Shown: in pieces, positions 1 to 10,525 of the stretch
Layout: each line of letters opens with the position of its first letter
How positions within the stretch are numbered: the stretch's first letter is position 1
Assembly: GCA_964463165.1 (NCBI GenBank)
Contig: CAYXBK010000001.1
Coordinates: 237,677 to 301,676, forward strand
Reading direction: 5' to 3'
DNA from: UBA7236 sp964463165
GTDB taxonomy: Bacteria; Bacteroidota; Bacteroidia; Chitinophagales; BACL12
Length of the DNA: 64,000 nt
Position numbers and translations under genes: made by a program
Notes under the pieces: model-generated
What the model was told of the DNA's origin: nothing
Database searches by the model: none
Seen by the model: only the letters and a program-made list of their open reading frames with translations

Positions 1-170
1 CAGAGCTGGAAATTGTCGCATTCGGACAGGATCTGATACTGACTTATTAAATGGTTGCATCGATTCCCTAATTCAAAAGGTTGTTTCACCATCTTAAAAC
101 AGCGTTTCACACTTCTTTATTTGTAATCACGGGTCACGGGCATTAAATTTCTATTTCAAAGCCCTTTTTG

Positions 171-557
171 ATGAAGCATACATTTACTACATGTTGCCTG
201 TGTTTTGATTTCTTCTATACAATACCCGTTTCTGTCACCTGCCGCTGCGGTGAAGTAAATAATAACTCAATTACCAATAACCGAATAACCCTTTATCCAA
301 GTCCCAACAACGGAACATTTGAAATCACTGTTCCCGATAGCTATCAGGATCTCGCGTCAGCAAAGTCCCCCTTGGGGGGAAACAGGGGGCTGTTTATTTA
401 TAATTCGTTAGGCCAATTAATTTATTCGCAACAAATAAATTCATCAGATAATAATTTCACCGAAACAATTTCACTTGATAATATTTCATCAGGAATTTAT
501 TCTGTTCAAATAAATATCAATGGAAAAATTTCATCAACAAGATTTATTAAAAACTAA
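171..557 (+). pseudogene. Remnant of a T9SS cargo protein: sorting domain only
   Basis: An ORF of 128 codons whose last ~95 residues are a complete T9SS type A sorting domain (YPSPNNGTFEI near the start, SSGIYSVQI near the end), almost the same as the C-termini of the four genes downstream. A segment just before it (VSVTCRCGEV) resembles the end of the second Ig-like domain of those genes (ISVTVPCKEG). No clear signal peptide, propeller or full Ig domain precedes it, so nothing is left to export. The ORF opens at ATG 171, with a TTG at 168. Its stop (555-557) is 4 bases before the next start. I read it as the 3' end of a deleted or recombined paralogue. A real small protein is possible but less likely. 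Confidence 0.55.
351..391 (+). repeat. Palindromic repeat inserted in sorting domain, copy A
   Basis: Begins CTCGCGTCAGC and contains the near-palindrome CCCCCTTGGGGGG followed by a second G run (CAGGGGG). It is read in frame as LASAKSPLGGNRGL between two conserved parts of the sorting domain. Identical or nearly identical copies lie at 4147 and 7915. Confidence 0.8.
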
Positions 558-561
558 TCCC

Positions 562-3500
562 ATGATTAAAAAAATAATTACACCCATTGCAAGTTTCGCA
601 ATTGTTTGCTTGTTCGGAATGCATAATGCATTTTCTCAGGATCCTGATATTCTCTGGCAAAATACTGTCGGTGGTGCCGGCGAGGATGATATGCGGGCCA
701 TTCGCTACACATCAGACGGAGGTGCAATTCTCGGCGGATATTCTATTTCAGGAATGGGATATGATAAAACCGAAAATATGGTTGGTGGTGTTGCCAACGC
801 AGAAGATTATTGGATCGTAAAATTAAATAATACAGGTGCAATTGAATGGCAAAATACAATTGGTGGTACTGCCGATGATTTTTTTACCTGCCTTGAACCA
901 ACACCGGATGGCGGATATATTGTCGGCGGTTATTCAAATTCAAATGCGACTGGCGATAAAACAGAACCACATTTTATCGGCGGCACTTATCAATATGATT
1001 ATTGGGTAATTAAATTAAATTCAACCGGCGGCATTCAATGGCAAAATACAATTGGTGGTACTGCCGATGATTATTTAATGGATATTGCTGTTACATCTGA
1101 TGGTGGTTATATATTAGGTGGTTATAGTTATTCGAGTGCGAGTGGAGATAAAGCTGAGCCTTCAAAAGGAAGCAATGATTTTTGGGTTGTTAAATTAAAT
1201 AATTTAGGTACCATCGTATGGCAAAACACCATCGGTGGCGATAACGGTGATCAATTGGAAAGTATTAATCCTACAGCTGATGGCGGTTATATTCTCGGAG
1301 GTGAAACATGGTCGCCGGTATCCGATGATATTACTGAAGCTGCTTTTGACGGGCCTGATTTTTTAGTAATGAAATTAAATTCAACAGGCTCAATTGTATG
1401 GCAAAATACAATCGGTGCTGAAGGAATTGAATATTTATATGATGCAAGAGAAACTACAGACGGCGGATTTATTATTGCCGGAAAATCTGATTCCGAACCA
1501 TCCGGAGATAAAACAGATGATGTCTCCACTGAAAATTACAGTGATTACGATTATTGGGTTTTAAAATTAAACAGCCTTGGTGCAATCGTTGCCCAAAATG
1601 CAATCGGCGGAAATGATTCAGATGAACCCACGGAAATAAGAGCGCTTGCAGATGGATATTTAATCGGAGGAGATGTGACCTCGGAATTTTCCGGAGATTT
1701 ATGGACAACAACTCAATCTTATGATTTTTGGCTCGCAAAACTGGATTTTAATTTAAATGTAATCTGGCAATATTTAATCGGTGGTTCTGATTTTGAAAGA
1801 AATTGCTCTTTTGATCTATCACCTGCTGGAGAAATTGTAATTGGTGGTGAATCGCGATCACCAATTTCAGGAGATAAAACAGAAAATGAAATTGCTGCAG
1901 ACAAATCCGATTATTGGGCATTAAAAATCGATATTCAAAATTGTATTCCTCAACCACTTTATACGGATTTTGATCACGACACGTATGGAACTGATGATGG
2001 AACGATTTATTGGGATGCATGTGTCGGCACTTCCTATGCATCATTGCTCACCACAGATTGTAACGACAATAACGATTTAATTAATCCGGGACAAACTGAT
2101 ATTTGCGACGGCTTTGATAATAATTGTTCAGGTGTAATTGATGAAGGAATTATTGATTGCAATCCCGGTCCTTCCATTCAATTTCAAAATACAATCGGCG
2201 GATATAAAGAAGATTATTTGCAAACAATTGCCAACACTTCAGATGGCGGATATATTCTCGGAGGATATTCTTATTCCGGTGTATCGGCGGATAAAACTGA
2301 AACTAATTGGGATGAGTCAGGAAATTATCCTGATTACTGGGTTGTAAAAGTAAATGCATCGCTGGACGTTGAATGGGAAAATACAATCGGAGGAGATGCA
2401 TCTGATATGTTATTTAGTGTTCAGCAAACACCCGACGGCGGATATATTCTTGCGGGTACATCTTCATCACCTATGAACGGCGATAAAACAGAACCTTCAC
2501 TCGGTGCAGGAACAAGCAGCGATTATTGGGTAATTAAATTAAATTCTTCCGGTGCAATTGTCTGGCAAAATACAATTGGAGGATCAGGATCCGATAATTT
2601 AAGAGATGTGGATATTACGTCTGATGGCGGATATATTTTAGGAGGTTATTCATCATCACCGGCTGATTTTGATAAAACGGAACCATTAATCGGAGGAACG
2701 GCACAGGATTATTGGATCGTTAAATTAAATTCAGCGGGAAATATTGTATGGCAAAATACAATTGGCGGTACGGGATATGACTATTTGCAAAGCATTGAAC
2801 AAACGATTGATGGAGGATATATTCTGGGCGGCTATTCAGGCAGTATAATATCAGGAGATAAAACAGAATATATTGGAAGTTATGATTATTGGATTATTAA
2901 ACTCGATGCTTCGGGAAATATTTTGTGGCAAAATTCAATAGGTGGAACAGGAGAAGATTATTTAAATAAAATAGTACAAACATCCGATGGTGGTTACCTT
3001 GCCGGAGGAAATTCAAAATCTCTTGCCGGATTTGATAAATCTGAAGATGTAATAGGTTTAGTTATTGCACATCCTGATTATTGGGTTGTTAAACTGGATG
3101 CTTCAGGAAATATTGAATGGGAAAATACGATCGGCGGGACTACCAATGATTATTTAACTGATGTTATTCAAACAACCGATGGAAAATATTTTCTCGGCGG
3201 TTATTCTAATTCAGATCCTTCCGGTGATAAAGTGGAAATTAATTTTTTCACGGAAGATTATTGGGTAAGCGGCAACAGCGATTATTGGGTGATGTTATTG
3301 GATGCATCAGGAGATATCTTATGGCAAAATACAATTGCAGGCACTGATGATGATCAGTTGAGATCTGTTGCCCAATCTACAGACGGCGGATTTGTTTTCG
3401 GCGGCTATTCAAAATCTGAACTTTATTACGATAAAGATGAAACATATATGCACTATTATACCAATTCACAATATTTTGATTATTGGGTAGTGAAATTATT

Positions 3501-4350
3501 TCCGGATTGCATTGCTGTTTCAGAAACATGTAACTCCCTCGACGATAACTGCAACGGATTAATTGATGATGCAGTTGTGGAAACAATAAATATTTCAGCC
3601 GGTGGCGCAACAACTTTTTGCCAGGGAGGTTCTGTTTTATTATCTGCTACATATTCCGGCGCATCAATTCAATGGAAGAAAAACGGAGCTGATATTCCAG
3701 GTGCAACTTCTTCAACTTATTCAGTAAATAAATCAGGAAATTATTCTGCGGTTACAACATCTCCTTGCGGAACAGCAACATCAACAACAATTTCAGTAAC
3801 CGTTAATAAAAATCCGAATGCAAGTATCTCTGCCGGAGGCGCCACCACATTTTGTGCGGGAGGAAGTGTTACATTAACTGAAATTCCTTCCGGTGGATGT
3901 ACTTATCAATGGTATAAAGGCGCATCTGCTATTGCAGGTGCAACATCTACAAATTATATTGCAACAACCGCAGGAAATTATAAATGCCGCGTTACAAAAA
4001 CTGCAACCGGCTGCTATAAAAATTCAAATGCAATTTCGGTAACGGTTCCATGTAAAGAAGGTGAGTTGTCAGTGGGTATTGGTGAGACTGGTTTCACAAT
4101 TTATCCTAACCCAAATAACGGATCATTTGAAATCACTGTCCAAAATCTCGCGTCAGCAAAGTCCCCCTTGGGGGGAAACAGGGGGCTGTTTATTTATAAT
4201 TCGTTAGGCCAGTTAATTTATTCCAATGAAATAATTTCTTCATCACAAACAATTTCACTCGATAATATTTCATCAGGAATTTATTTTGTGCGAGTAAGTG
4301 ATGGGAATAATTATGCAGAACAAAAATTAATTATCGAAAATAACAACTAA
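562..4350 (+). CDS. Secreted double beta-propeller protein with MopE-like, Ig-like and T9SS sorting domains
   Basis: Predicted secreted or surface protein of 1262 aa. I chose ATG 562 because MIKKIITPIASFAIVCLFG begins a clear signal peptide; an upstream in-frame ATG at 520 would add 14 polar residues. Order: signal peptide (to ~24), seven repeats of the form WQNTIGG..DGGYILGG..SGDKTE..DYWVVKLN (~25-458), a Cys/Asp-rich MopE-like metal-binding stretch (CDGFDNNCSGVIDE, ~460-535), seven more repeats (~536-980), a second MopE-like motif (CNSLDDNCNGLIDD), two Ig-like domains (FCQGGSVLLSA; FCAGGSVTLTE) and a sorting domain (~1180-1262). Two blocks of seven suggest two seven-bladed propellers. Substrate or ligand is unknown. 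It is first of four tandem paralogues; the next gene starts 24 bp downstream. Confidence 0.9.
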   Translation: MIKKIITPIASFAIVCLFGMHNAFSQDPDILWQNTVGGAGEDDMRAIRYTSDGGAILGGYSISGMGYDKTENMVGGVANAEDYWIVKLNNTGAIEWQNTIGGTADDFFTCLEPTPDGGYIVGGYSNSNATGDKTEPHFIGGTYQYDYWVIKLNSTGGIQWQNTIGGTADDYLMDIAVTSDGGYILGGYSYSSASGDKAEPSKGSNDFWVVKLNNLGTIVWQNTIGGDNGDQLESINPTADGGYILGGETWSPVSDDITEAAFDGPDFLVMKLNSTGSIVWQNTIGAEGIEYLYDARETTDGGFIIAGKSDSEPSGDKTDDVSTENYSDYDYWVLKLNSLGAIVAQNAIGGNDSDEPTEIRALADGYLIGGDVTSEFSGDLWTTTQSYDFWLAKLDFNLNVIWQYLIGGSDFERNCSFDLSPAGEIVIGGESRSPISGDKTENEIAADKSDYWALKIDIQNCIPQPLYTDFDHDTYGTDDGTIYWDACVGTSYASLLTTDCNDNNDLINPGQTDICDGFDNNCSGVIDEGIIDCNPGPSIQFQNTIGGYKEDYLQTIANTSDGGYILGGYSYSGVSADKTETNWDESGNYPDYWVVKVNASLDVEWENTIGGDASDMLFSVQQTPDGGYILAGTSSSPMNGDKTEPSLGAGTSSDYWVIKLNSSGAIVWQNTIGGSGSDNLRDVDITSDGGYILGGYSSSPADFDKTEPLIGGTAQDYWIVKLNSAGNIVWQNTIGGTGYDYLQSIEQTIDGGYILGGYSGSIISGDKTEYIGSYDYWIIKLDASGNILWQNSIGGTGEDYLNKIVQTSDGGYLAGGNSKSLAGFDKSEDVIGLVIAHPDYWVVKLDASGNIEWENTIGGTTNDYLTDVIQTTDGKYFLGGYSNSDPSGDKVEINFFTEDYWVSGNSDYWVMLLDASGDILWQNTIAGTDDDQLRSVAQSTDGGFVFGGYSKSELYYDKDETYMHYYTNSQYFDYWVVKLFPDCIAVSETCNSLDDNCNGLIDDAVVETINISAGGATTFCQGGSVLLSATYSGASIQWKKNGADIPGATSSTYSVNKSGNYSAVTTSPCGTATSTTISVTVNKNPNASISAGGATTFCAGGSVTLTEIPSGGCTYQWYKGASAIAGATSTNYIATTAGNYKCRVTKTATGCYKNSNAISVTVPCKEGELSVGIGETGFTIYPNPNNGSFEITVQNLASAKSPLGGNRGLFIYNSLGQLIYSNEIISSSQTISLDNISSGIYFVRVSDGNNYAEQKLIIENNN
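4147..4187 (+). repeat. Palindromic repeat inserted in sorting domain, copy B
   Basis: Same 41-bp element as at 351, at the same place of the sorting domain of the 562-4350 protein, again in frame (LASAKSPLGGNRGL). Confidence 0.8.
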
Positions 4351-4374
4351 CCGAAAACTCTAAACCCACATATC

Positions 4375-7300
4375 ATGGTAAAAACTTTAATCATTTCTCT
4401 ACTTCTAACTGTGATTGCCAACTGCATACTCTTCTCACAGGATCCAGTTATCCAATGGCAAAATTCCATTGGTGGAAGTTTAACAGATAATATCGTGAGT
4501 ACAAAATTTACTCCGGATGGCGGTGTAATTATAGCCGGTTATTCAGTTTCACCTGCCGGATTTGATAAATCGGAAGGTATTATCGGCGGTGTTGCAAACA
4601 TGGAAGATTTCTGGATTGTAAAATTAGATGCAACAGGAAATATTCTTTGGGAAAATACAATCGGTGGAAATGAGCATGATATACTTACCAGTATGGATTT
4701 AACAGCAGATGGCGGATATATTATCGGCGGCTATACGAATTCTCATATTTCAGGAGATAAAACAGAAGACAGGTTTACAGGCGGCACGAATGGATATGAT
4801 TATTGGGTATTAAAACTCGATGCTTCCGGAAATATTGTCTGGCAAAATGATATCGGGGGAACAAAGGATGATTATTTAAAATGTATTATTTCAACCACGG
4901 ATGGTGGTTATTTATTGGGTGGTTATTCCTATTCTCAAATAAGCGGTGATAAAACTGAAGCAGCATTCGGAACAACTACTTCCGATTACTGGGTAATTAA
5001 ATTAAACAGTACGGGTGGAATTGTCTGGCAAAATGATATCGGCGGCACAGGTAATGATCAGGTCACAGCATTGGCCGAATGTAACGACGGAGGTTATTTT
5101 ATCGGAGGTGTTTCCAAATCGACAATCACCGGCGACAAAACAGAAAACGTGGTTTATTCATTTTATAATGATTATTGGATTATTAAAATAAATTCAACAG
5201 GTGGCATTGTCTGGCAAAATGATATCGGTGGTTACAATGACGATATCGTTTATGATATCGATGCTACAGCAGACGGCGGCTGCATTGTAACAGGTGCGTC
5301 CGAATCAAATACGGCACTTGAAAAAACCGAGAATAATATTGACGATACACACGATGATGATTTCTGGCTTGTTAAATTAAGTGCATCGGGAGCAATTGAA
5401 AAACAAAATACAATTGGTACGTCAAGATGGGAGGTTCCCCGTTCTCTTGAAGTGGTTGATGATGGTTATTATGTTGCAGGTTATTCTGCGGGCGATAAAG
5501 AATTCGATCATACCGATACGATTTTAGGCTTTGATTGCTATTGGATCATGAAACTCAATCCCGATCTTAATATTATCTGGCAATATTCTGTCGGCGGTGC
5601 ATCAACCAATCAATGCAGATCGATGGACATAAATCCTGCCGGTGAATTAATTGTGGGCGGATATTCAAATTCCGGAATTGCAGGAGATAAAACAGAAGCA
5701 TCAAATGGCGGTTATGATTATTGGGTTTTAAAACTTGCTGCAGAAACGTGCACACCTGTTCCGTTGTATACGGATCATGATTCGGATGAATTCGGAACTG
5801 ATGACGGAATTATTTACTGGGATGCTTGTGAAAATACAAATATCCAATCGATTGTGTTGGGTGACTGCGATGATATGTTTGATTATATATTACCCGGCGG
5901 CACCGAATTTTGCAATGGATTTGACGATGATTGTTCGGGAATTGCTGATGATGGTTTGACAGATTGTTATCCGGGCCCGGCTATTTTAGATCAAAATACG
6001 ATCGGAGGCCAGTCAGGTGATTATTTACAATCTATGAGTTTATGTACGGATGGGGGAGCAATCATGACAGGATATTCTTATTCCGATGCTTCTTTTGATA
6101 AATCCGAATCAACGGATGATTTTTATGATTATTGGGTTGTAAAAGTAAATGCCGGCCTCGATGTTGAATGGGAAAATACAATCAGCGGAAATACATTCGA
6201 CAGGCCTTATAAAACATTTCAAATGAACGACGGCAATTATTTTGTCGGGGGTGAATCCAATTCGGCAGTCGGCCTGGATAAAACTGTTCCATCAATCGGC
6301 CCGAATACCGATTATGATTTCTGGATTCAGTATTTAAATAATACCGGAAATATCATCTGGCAAAAAGCATATGGCGGTTCCAAATCGGATCGTTTGCGCA
6401 CAGCAATTCAATGCAACGACGGCGGATTTTTATTAGGGGGTAATTCAAATTCACCACTCGGTTATGATAAATCGGAATCCTCTGTGATTTTTTCAAATGA
6501 TGATTATTGGATAATCAAAACAGATGCGGCCGGAAATAAAGAATGGGATAATACAATTGGCGGATCAGGAACTGAAGATTTGTATGAATTGATTCAAACA
6601 AACGATGGCGGCTTTATTTTATGCGGCGGTTCAAATTCAGGAATTTCCGGAGATAAAACACAGGCGGCACGTGGACCAAATAATGATTACTGGATCGTAA
6701 AAATCGACAATGCAGGAGTTGTGCAATGGAATAAAACGATCGGTGGCACTGGAAGTGATACACCTAAATCAATAAGGCAAACACCCGATGGCGCATATAT
6801 TGTTTTTGGTGAAAGTGCATCGCCGGTCGGATTTGAAAAATCTGAAGCCAGTGGGGCTGATTATGATTTCTGGATTGTAAAAATTGATGCTTCAGGAAAT
6901 TTGATATGGGATAAAACAATTGCAACTACGGGCTACGAAGATGCAGGCAGCATGTTTATGGATCCATACGGCAATTTCATAATTACAGGCACTTCAAATG
7001 CACCCGCCGGCGGAATTAAAACAGAGTCCAGTGTTGCAAATGGTGAATCCGATATCTGGATCATTAAATTCGATATGGATGGAAATATGATCTGGCAAAA
7101 TACAATCGGAGGCGATTTATGGGAAGACAATGGCATCATAGCACAGCTGCCTGATTATTCATATATTCTGGGAGCCACTTCTGCTTCACATAATTATTAT
7201 GATAAAACTGAAGATTCTAAATACACTTCACCCTACGGAGGGTCATCAGATTTTTGGGCTATGAAACTAGCCTCTGATTGCATCGAAATCAGCGAATTAT

Positions 7301-8109
7301 GTAATTCAGTAGATGATAATTGCAACGGATTAATTGATGATGCAGTTGTTGAAACCATAAATATTTCCGCCGGAGGCGCAACAACATTCTGTCAGGGTGG
7401 TTCTGTATTATTATCTGCAACATATTCCGGCGCATCAATTCAATGGAAGAAAAACGGAAGCAATATCGCAGGTGCAACTTCATCAACTTATTCTGTAAAT
7501 AAATCCGGAAATTATTCTGCGGTTACAACATCTCCTTGCGGAACAGCAACATCATCGGTAATTTCCGTAACCGTAAATAAAAATCCCAATGCAAGTATTT
7601 CTGCCGGAGGCGCTACAACATTTTGCGCAGGAGGAAGTGTAACATTAACTGAAATTCCAGTTACAGGATGTACTTATCAATGGTATAAAGGTGCATCAAT
7701 TATTGCAGGCGCAACATCAACAAATTATATTGCAACAACAGCAGGGAATTATAAATGCCGCGTTACTAAAACTGCTACCGGTTGTTATAAAAATTCAAAT
7801 ACAATTTCGGTGACGGTTCCATGTAAAGAAGGTGATGAAATTATTAATGTAGAAAATATATTTTCCATTTATCCGAACCCGAACAACGGAACATTTGAAA
7901 TCTCTGTCCAAAATCTCGCGTCAGCAAAGTCCCCCTTGGGGGGAAACAGGGGGCTGTTTGTTTATAATTCCCTTGGCCAATTAATTTATTCTGAAGATTT
8001 ATTTTCTTCTACACAAACAATTTCACTCGAAAATATTTCGTCCGGAATTTATTTTGTGAGGGTGGGAGATGGAAATAATTTTCTAGAAGAAAAATTAATA
8101 ATTCAATAA
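4375..8109 (+). CDS. Secreted double beta-propeller protein, paralogue 2
   Basis: 1244 aa with the same architecture as its upstream neighbour: signal peptide (MVKTLIISLLLTVIANC), seven WQN.IGG repeats (~22-455), MopE-like stretch (CNGFDDDCSGIADDG), seven further repeats (~530-965), second MopE-like motif (CNSVDDNCNGLIDD), two Ig-like domains and a sorting domain (~1160-1244). The Ig-like part is close to that of the neighbour at DNA level (for example a shared stretch around 3765 and 7529), while the propeller parts have diverged. That fits old duplication followed by gene conversion of the 3' module. Expected location is the cell surface or medium through T9SS. Function unknown. Confidence 0.9.
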   Translation: MVKTLIISLLLTVIANCILFSQDPVIQWQNSIGGSLTDNIVSTKFTPDGGVIIAGYSVSPAGFDKSEGIIGGVANMEDFWIVKLDATGNILWENTIGGNEHDILTSMDLTADGGYIIGGYTNSHISGDKTEDRFTGGTNGYDYWVLKLDASGNIVWQNDIGGTKDDYLKCIISTTDGGYLLGGYSYSQISGDKTEAAFGTTTSDYWVIKLNSTGGIVWQNDIGGTGNDQVTALAECNDGGYFIGGVSKSTITGDKTENVVYSFYNDYWIIKINSTGGIVWQNDIGGYNDDIVYDIDATADGGCIVTGASESNTALEKTENNIDDTHDDDFWLVKLSASGAIEKQNTIGTSRWEVPRSLEVVDDGYYVAGYSAGDKEFDHTDTILGFDCYWIMKLNPDLNIIWQYSVGGASTNQCRSMDINPAGELIVGGYSNSGIAGDKTEASNGGYDYWVLKLAAETCTPVPLYTDHDSDEFGTDDGIIYWDACENTNIQSIVLGDCDDMFDYILPGGTEFCNGFDDDCSGIADDGLTDCYPGPAILDQNTIGGQSGDYLQSMSLCTDGGAIMTGYSYSDASFDKSESTDDFYDYWVVKVNAGLDVEWENTISGNTFDRPYKTFQMNDGNYFVGGESNSAVGLDKTVPSIGPNTDYDFWIQYLNNTGNIIWQKAYGGSKSDRLRTAIQCNDGGFLLGGNSNSPLGYDKSESSVIFSNDDYWIIKTDAAGNKEWDNTIGGSGTEDLYELIQTNDGGFILCGGSNSGISGDKTQAARGPNNDYWIVKIDNAGVVQWNKTIGGTGSDTPKSIRQTPDGAYIVFGESASPVGFEKSEASGADYDFWIVKIDASGNLIWDKTIATTGYEDAGSMFMDPYGNFIITGTSNAPAGGIKTESSVANGESDIWIIKFDMDGNMIWQNTIGGDLWEDNGIIAQLPDYSYILGATSASHNYYDKTEDSKYTSPYGGSSDFWAMKLASDCIEISELCNSVDDNCNGLIDDAVVETINISAGGATTFCQGGSVLLSATYSGASIQWKKNGSNIAGATSSTYSVNKSGNYSAVTTSPCGTATSSVISVTVNKNPNASISAGGATTFCAGGSVTLTEIPVTGCTYQWYKGASIIAGATSTNYIATTAGNYKCRVTKTATGCYKNSNTISVTVPCKEGDEIINVENIFSIYPNPNNGTFEISVQNLASAKSPLGGNRGLFVYNSLGQLIYSEDLFSSTQTISLENISSGIYFVRVGDGNNFLEEKLIIQ
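7915..7955 (+). repeat. Palindromic repeat inserted in sorting domain, copy C
   Basis: Third copy of the 41-bp element of 351 and 4147, in frame at the same position of the sorting domain. Confidence 0.8.
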
Positions 8110-8128
8110 TTGAAATATTAAAATAATT

Positions 8129-10438
8129 ATGAAATTTACAATCCTGCTCTTATCCTTGTTTTTTATTAAGACAATTTCCGCTCAACTTCTTGTAGCTTCC
8201 TCACAATTGGAAGGCAATAAGACGGAAGCTCATTACGGTTGTGCCGTTGCATCAGATGCAGATGTAAATGGTGATGGCTATGCTGATGTTTTTGTAGGTG
8301 CAAGAGATTTTAAAAACGGTGAACGAAGTGAAGGAAGGGTATATGTCTATCTTGGATCATCAACCGGTCTTAACACAACACCGCAAGCTATTTTTGAACC
8401 CAATGTTGAATATGCATATTTCGGAGAATCTTTGGCCTCGGCCGGTGATGTGAATGGAGATGGTTATGATGAATTAATTGTTGGTGCTTTGCAATTATCA
8501 GGAAGTATTTATATTTATTATGGAACATCTTCAGGTGTAAGTTTAACTCCTCAAATTATTTACGGCAGTGTTTTTACTCCCTCTGATAATGGTTTTGGTG
8601 GAGAAGTAAATGGAGCCGGCGATGTAAATGGTGATGGATATGACGATATTATGGTTGGAATGGAATACTATGAAAATGGTCAGACGAATGAAGGTGGTGT
8701 TTGTATATACTATGGTTCTGCAATAGGTATTGATTCTGCAAACTATACCGTGATGGAATTAAATATTGCGAGTTCAGGTATGGGGAAATCCCTCAGCTCA
8801 GCAGGTGATGTAAATAATGATGGATATGATGATGTGATTATTGGTGCAAACCTGATAGATGATCCGCTGCTTGATGCCGGTAAAGCATTTATTTTTCATG
8901 GTTCTGCTGCAGGTATTTCATCAACCCCGACAACTGTTCTTGAAATTGATCAGCAATATGCTTTTTTTGGAGAAAATGTTTGTGGTCTGGGTGATGTAAA
9001 TAATGACGGTTATGATGATGTTGCTGTGAGCACAACACAATATGAAACGGATGAAGGATTTGACGGATTAGTAAGAGTTTATCTTGGTTCAGCATCAGGG
9101 ATAAATCCCATTCCAATTGCAAGTTTTGTAAGTGAAGTTGAAAATGGATTATTTGGTTGTTCGATTGCTGGTGCAGGAGATCTCGATCAGGATGGTTATG
9201 ATGATTTAATAGTGGGTGCAAAATGGTATGCAAACCCCGAAGAAAGAGAAGGAGTTGTTTTTGTTTATCTTGGAAATGCAGTCGGAATATATTCCGAACC
9301 ATATATTACTCTTGAAAGAAATACAAGCTGGTCATATTTTGGAAGTGCCCTTAGCGGCAATGGTGATATTAACGGAGATTCATTTCCTGATCTTTTAATC
9401 GGTGCTGATTATTACGACCATCCCCAATTGGATGAAGGTGGAGCATTTGTTTATCTCGCTCAGGCATGTACTAATACTTTTTATCTCGATAATGATAATG
9501 ACGGTTTTGGAGATATATCCAGTCCGGCAATTGCATGCATGCCTCCAATTAATTATGTTGCCGATGCTACAGATTGCAATGACTTAAATGCAAATATTTT
9601 TCCCGGCCATCAGGAAATATGTAATTCACTCGATGACGATTGCAATGGATTAATAGACGAGAGTGTTGTTGAAACAATTTCAATTTCTGCGGGAGGTACA
9701 ACTACATTTTGCCAGGGCGGATCAGTTTTATTATCTGCAACATATTCAGGCCCTGCAATTCAATGGAAAAAAAATGGAGCAAATATCGCAGGTGCCACTT
9801 CATCAACATATAGCGTTACTAAAACAGGAAATTATTCTGCAGTTACAACATCTCCTTGCGGAACAGCAACATCATCTACAATTTCTGTAACGGTAAATAA
9901 AAACCCGAATGCGAGTATTTCGGCTGGAGGGGCAACGAGTTTTTGCGCAGGCGGATCTGTAACATTAACAGAAATACCAGTTGCAGGATGTACTTATAAA
10001 TGGTATAAAGATGGCAGCATCATAGCCGGAGCAAACACAACAAATTATATTGCAACAACAGCAGGAATTTATAAATGCCGCGTTACAAAAACAGCAACAG
10101 GTTGTTATAAAAATTCAAATGCGATTTCGGTGACAGTGCCGTGTAAAGAGGGAGATGAAATTATTAATGAAGGAAAAATATTTTCTATTTATCCTAATCC
10201 AAACAACGGAACATTTGAAATCGCAGTTAATTATCTGGCGTCAGCAACTTCCCCTCTTGAGAGGGGTAGGGGTGTGTCAATTGAGATTTATAATTCTCTT
10301 GGCCAGTTAATTTATTCCAATGAAATAATTTCTTCATCACAAACAATTTCACTCGATAATATTTCGTCCGGAATTTATTTTGTGAGGGTGGGAGTTGGAA
10401 ATAATTATGCAGAACAAAAATTAATTATTGATAAATAG
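8129..10438 (+). CDS. Secreted FG-GAP (integrin-alpha-like) propeller protein with T9SS sorting domain
   Basis: 769 aa. After the signal peptide (MKFTILLLSLFFIKTISAQ) come seven FG-GAP repeats (~25-445), each with a calcium-loop motif of the type GDVNGDGYDD followed by VGA and YLGS; the sixth and seventh are GDLDQDGYDD and GDINGDSFPD. Seven repeats match the seven-bladed propeller of integrin alpha chains. A MopE-like stretch (DCNDLNANIFPG, then CNSLDDDCNGLIDE, ~447-512), two Ig-like domains and a sorting domain follow, shared with the neighbouring genes although the propeller belongs to a different family. This shows that the C-terminal half works as an exchangeable cassette. Likely a calcium-binding surface or adhesion protein; ligand unknown. 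Confidence 0.9.
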   Translation: MKFTILLLSLFFIKTISAQLLVASSQLEGNKTEAHYGCAVASDADVNGDGYADVFVGARDFKNGERSEGRVYVYLGSSTGLNTTPQAIFEPNVEYAYFGESLASAGDVNGDGYDELIVGALQLSGSIYIYYGTSSGVSLTPQIIYGSVFTPSDNGFGGEVNGAGDVNGDGYDDIMVGMEYYENGQTNEGGVCIYYGSAIGIDSANYTVMELNIASSGMGKSLSSAGDVNNDGYDDVIIGANLIDDPLLDAGKAFIFHGSAAGISSTPTTVLEIDQQYAFFGENVCGLGDVNNDGYDDVAVSTTQYETDEGFDGLVRVYLGSASGINPIPIASFVSEVENGLFGCSIAGAGDLDQDGYDDLIVGAKWYANPEEREGVVFVYLGNAVGIYSEPYITLERNTSWSYFGSALSGNGDINGDSFPDLLIGADYYDHPQLDEGGAFVYLAQACTNTFYLDNDNDGFGDISSPAIACMPPINYVADATDCNDLNANIFPGHQEICNSLDDDCNGLIDESVVETISISAGGTTTFCQGGSVLLSATYSGPAIQWKKNGANIAGATSSTYSVTKTGNYSAVTTSPCGTATSSTISVTVNKNPNASISAGGATSFCAGGSVTLTEIPVAGCTYKWYKDGSIIAGANTTNYIATTAGIYKCRVTKTATGCYKNSNAISVTVPCKEGDEIINEGKIFSIYPNPNNGTFEIAVNYLASATSPLERGRGVSIEIYNSLGQLIYSNEIISSSQTISLDNISSGIYFVRVGVGNNYAEQKLIIDK
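10235..10275 (+). repeat. Palindromic repeat inserted in sorting domain, variant D
   Basis: Different sequence at the same place as copies A-C: hairpin CCCCTCTTGAGAGGGG followed by AGGGGTG. It shares the left flank GCGTCAGCA and is read in frame as LASATSPLERGRGV. Confidence 0.75.
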
Positions 10439-10440
10439 AA

Positions 10441-10466
10441 TCAGTCTGCCGCACGGCGGAAGGAAT
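10441..10466. repeat. Short intergenic hairpin
   Basis: The stretch TCTGCCGCACGGCGGA in the gap between two array genes can fold as CTGCCG/CGGCGG around CA. There is no T run, so it does not look like an intrinsic terminator. It resembles a REP-like palindrome, but only this copy is in the window. Confidence 0.35.
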
Positions 10467-10525
10467 CAGGAAATTAATTAACTCAATTCTTAAACAATAA
10501 AATACGATCTTTAAACAAAAAACGT

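Noticed and set aside
8889..9302. 137-codon minus-strand ORF
   Set aside because: Antisense of the FG-GAP repeats; His/Leu/Gln-rich composition of a shadow frame, with no start signals.
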